Below, piece after piece: positions 5,468 to 7,145 of a DNA stretch of 7,145 nt (position 1 is its first letter; each line of letters begins with the position of its first letter). The position numbers and the translations under genes were made by a program. The stretch comes from Methylomarinum sp. (lineage in GTDB: Bacteria > Pseudomonadota > Gammaproteobacteria > Methylococcales > Methylomonadaceae): the NCBI GenBank assembly GCA_013139755.1, contig WTAG01000136.1, positions 1-7,145 on the forward strand, written 5' to 3'. The notes under the pieces are model-generated. The model made no database searches. It had not been told where the DNA came from and worked only from the letters and a program-made list of their open reading frames with translations.

Positions 5468-7145
5468 CAAGATTTGCATTATTGGTGTTGGCTTAATCGG
5501 CGGATCAATTGCAAGAGCGGCCAGGGAGCAAGGTCTGTGTGATCATATTGTTGCTTTTGGTCGTCAGAAGGGTATAGATAACTTACGTGCAGCAAAGAGA
5601 CTGGGTGTTATTGATGAGTTTTATGTTGATATAGAACTTGCAGTTAAGGATGCTGATTGTGTGGTTATAGCCACGCCAGTGGGTGTTATAGAACAGGTCT
5701 TTCAACAGCTTAAGCCTTTTTGGAATGAACAGGCGCTTTATACCGATGCCGGAAGTACTAAAGGTAGTGTTATCGAAGCTGCGCGCACTGTGTTTTCAGA
5801 AGTGCCAAGCAACTTTATTGCTGTCCATCCTATAGCGGGTGCAGAGAAAAGTGGTGTTGAAGCTTCGCAAGTGGATTTATTTAAACATAAGCGTTTGATC
5901 ATTACGCCTATAGAGTCTTCGTCCCCACAAGCACTAAATAAAACCAAACTGTTTTGGGAAGGTATAGGTGCTGATGTATCTATGATGGATGTTCAGCATC
6001 ATGATGCGGTTTTGGCTGCAACCAGTCATTTACCTCATATACTTGCGTTTTCTCTGGTTAATTTGTTGGGAAAAAAAGATGAGCAAGTTGAAATCTTTAA
6101 ATATGCTGCTGGCGGCTTTAAAGATTTTACTCGAATTGCTTCAAGTGATCCAACCATGTGGCTGGATATTTGTATGGCAAATAAAAATGAAATTATCCCT
6201 TTAATTCAGCAGTTATCTGCTGAATTAAAGGGTGTAGAACAAATGCTGGTTGATAGTGAAAGCCAGCAACTTTTTGAAACCTTTACGTATGCCAAGCAAG
6301 CTAGGCAGCGTTTTCTTAATCAATTTGATAATCATATGTCACAATCAATTACATTTAATGTCCAGCCCGGTGGTAGTTTACGTGGAGAAATTCGTGTGCC
6401 AGGGGATAAATCAATGTCTCACCGTTCAATTATGTTAGGCTCGCTGGCTGAAGGTGTGACCCATGTGAAAGGTTTTTTAAATGCAGAAGATGCTTTGGCA
6501 ACTTTAGCGGCATTTAGAGCAATGGGTGTTGAAATTGAAGGACCAGTTAATGGTGAAGTGACAATTCATGGTGTAGGTAAGCATGGATTAAAAGAGCCTA
6601 AAGAACCTTTGTATTTAGGTAATTCTGGTACATCCATGCGTTTGTTAAGTGGCTTGTTGGCGGGGCAGAATTTTAATTCTGTATTAACTGGTGATTCATC
6701 TTTATCTTCAAGACCGATGAAAAGGGTAACTGGGCCTCTGATTTCCATGGGCGCAGACATTGAAACAGAAGAGAATGGAACTGCACCATTACGTATTACC
6801 GGAACAGATAAGTTACAAGCAATCAATTATGTGATGCCTATGGCAAGTGCACAGGTTAAGTCATGTTTGTTATTGGCTGGTATGTATGCCGAAGGTGAAA
6901 CAACTGTTGTTGAACCTGCTCCAACACGTGATCACACAGAAAGAATGTTGAATGGTTTTTCATACCCTGTGCAGCGTGATGGAAGCAAAGCAAGTATTAA
7001 TTCAAAAGGCAGTTTAATAGCAGCAGATATAGATGTACCAAGTGATATATCGTCGGCGGCTTTCTTTTTAGTGGGGGCGTCTATTGCGCCAAATTCTGAT
7101 GTAACCTTGAATCATGTCGGAATTAATCCAACACGCACAGGTATT
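5457..7145 (+). CDS. tyrA-aroA: TyrA–AroA fusion: prephenate dehydrogenase / EPSP synthase, 3'-truncated
   Basis: One uninterrupted frame of 563 visible residues leaves the window without a stop. Residues 1-290 are TyrA, which oxidatively decarboxylates prephenate (or arogenate) with NAD(P)+. Its marks are the Rossmann motif GVGLIGGS at 10-17, DAGSTK 97-102, HPIAGAEKSG 124-133, HHD 181-183, ATSHLPH with the likely catalytic H191, and GGFKDFTRIA with R226 for substrate binding. From about residue 294 it is EPSP synthase (AroA, also called AroF in Pseudomonas papers). ATG 5457 and ATG 5460 are consecutive in-frame candidates after an in-frame TGA at 5442. Either one overlaps the hisC stop (by 11 or 8 bases), suggesting translational coupling. 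No strong Shine-Dalgarno is seen. TyrA–AroA fusions are known in Pseudomonas and relatives. The last part of the AroA module lies outside the window. Confidence 0.93.
   Translation, partial: MMFSKICIIGVGLIGGSIARAAREQGLCDHIVAFGRQKGIDNLRAAKRLGVIDEFYVDIELAVKDADCVVIATPVGVIEQVFQQLKPFWNEQALYTDAGSTKGSVIEAARTVFSEVPSNFIAVHPIAGAEKSGVEASQVDLFKHKRLIITPIESSSPQALNKTKLFWEGIGADVSMMDVQHHDAVLAATSHLPHILAFSLVNLLGKKDEQVEIFKYAAGGFKDFTRIASSDPTMWLDICMANKNEIIPLIQQLSAELKGVEQMLVDSESQQLFETFTYAKQARQRFLNQFDNHMSQSITFNVQPGGSLRGEIRVPGDKSMSHRSIMLGSLAEGVTHVKGFLNAEDALATLAAFRAMGVEIEGPVNGEVTIHGVGKHGLKEPKEPLYLGNSGTSMRLLSGLLAGQNFNSVLTGDSSLSSRPMKRVTGPLISMGADIETEENGTAPLRITGTDKLQAINYVMPMASAQVKSCLLLAGMYAEGETTVVEPAPTRDHTERMLNGFSYPVQRDGSKASINSKGSLIAADIDVPSDISSAAFFLVGASIAPNSDVTLNHVGINPTRTGI
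6197..6232. repeat. Perfect 16-bp hairpin within tyrA coding region
   Basis: The left arm CCCTTTAATTCAGCAG (6197-6212) and right arm CTGCTGAATTAAAGGG (6217-6232) are exact reverse complements around the 4-base loop TTAT. The bases just outside (T6196/T6233) do not pair. The region is translated as residues of the TyrA helical C-terminal domain (IPLIQQLSAELKG) and does not break the frame. There is no T tract on either side in the sense of an intrinsic terminator. It ends 103 bases before the first methionine of the AroA module. The function is unknown. Confidence 0.9.
6336..7145 (+). other. aroA: AroA (EPSP synthase) module of the fusion, partial
   Basis: This is the part of the fused protein that transfers enolpyruvate from PEP to shikimate 3-phosphate. 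It begins around M294 (base 6336), and about 270 of the usual 430 or so residues are visible. Motifs, numbered in the fusion, are VPGDKSMSHRS (314-324, phosphate binding), LGNSGTSMRLL (387-397, PEP site), GDSSLSSRPMKRV, SAQVK (464-468), RDHTE (491-495), VPSDISSAAF (527-536, with D530 the likely catalytic aspartate) and NPTRTG (557-562). GDK, SAQ-x-K, R-x-H-x-E and N-x-T-R together are the signature of class II EPSP synthases rather than the E. coli-like class I. Methionine 294 has no ribosome site before it, so separate translation looks unlikely. Confidence 0.9.

Noticed and set aside
5996..6007. 12-base palindrome GCATCATGATGC in tyrA.
   Set aside because: Palindromes of this length are expected about once or twice by chance in the window, and this one encodes the conserved HHDA residues.
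6336..6338. Internal ATG as a separate start for a stand-alone aroA.
   Set aside because: No ribosome site precedes it and the upstream tyrA frame reads through without a stop, so a fusion is simpler.
5989..6438. Alternative plus-strand frames at 5989-6204 and 6250-6438 within the TyrA–AroA region.
   Set aside because: They are out-of-frame shadows of the fusion, whose own frame carries continuous conserved motifs through both intervals.
6666..6681. CAGAATT-TT-AATTCTG inverted repeat in the aroA module.
   Set aside because: Seven-base arms in AT-rich DNA are expected by chance, and there is no context suggesting function.

Overview
The window looks like a chromosomal stretch from a fairly AT-rich gammaproteobacterium. 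The evidence is the gene order gyrA – serC – pheA – hisC – tyrA–aroA, all on the plus strand. This is the aromatic and serine biosynthesis 'supraoperon' arrangement known from Pseudomonas and relatives. The protein sequences also resemble that group: an AroQ–prephenate dehydratase–ACT PheA, and a TyrA fused to AroA. A narrower placement, for example among the methanotrophic Methylococcales, is only a guess; it rests on a vague resemblance of the serC–pheA spacer to repeats in such genomes.

Layout: 1-1938 is the 3' part of gyrA (DNA gyrase subunit A), truncated by the left window edge. After two spacer bases comes serC (1941-3023), complete. A 213-base spacer (3024-3236) follows. It is the only sizeable non-coding stretch and holds a GC-rich inverted repeat, further short repeats and a weak terminator-like hairpin. 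pheA (3237-4322) is complete. After 32 bases comes hisC (4355-5467), complete. Its end overlaps the start of a long frame, 5457-7145, that stays open to the right edge. That frame encodes TyrA (about residues 1-290) followed without a stop by an EPSP synthase (AroA) module from about residue 294, which is cut off by the window.

How the genes fit together: the AroA module makes EPSP, the precursor of chorismate. PheA converts chorismate to prephenate and then phenylpyruvate. TyrA oxidises prephenate (or arogenate) towards tyrosine. The HisC-family aminotransferase can plausibly do the transamination steps. SerC makes phosphoserine for serine biosynthesis and also acts in pyridoxal phosphate biosynthesis in many bacteria. 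gyrA is a housekeeping gene that commonly sits upstream.

I see no mobile element, phage, CRISPR, defence system or RNA gene. The most unexpected signal is a perfect 16-bp inverted repeat with a 4-base loop (6197-6232) buried inside the tyrA coding region, about 100 bases before the AroA module. A second, weaker one is an attenuator-like three-segment repeat inside pheA (3493-3526).
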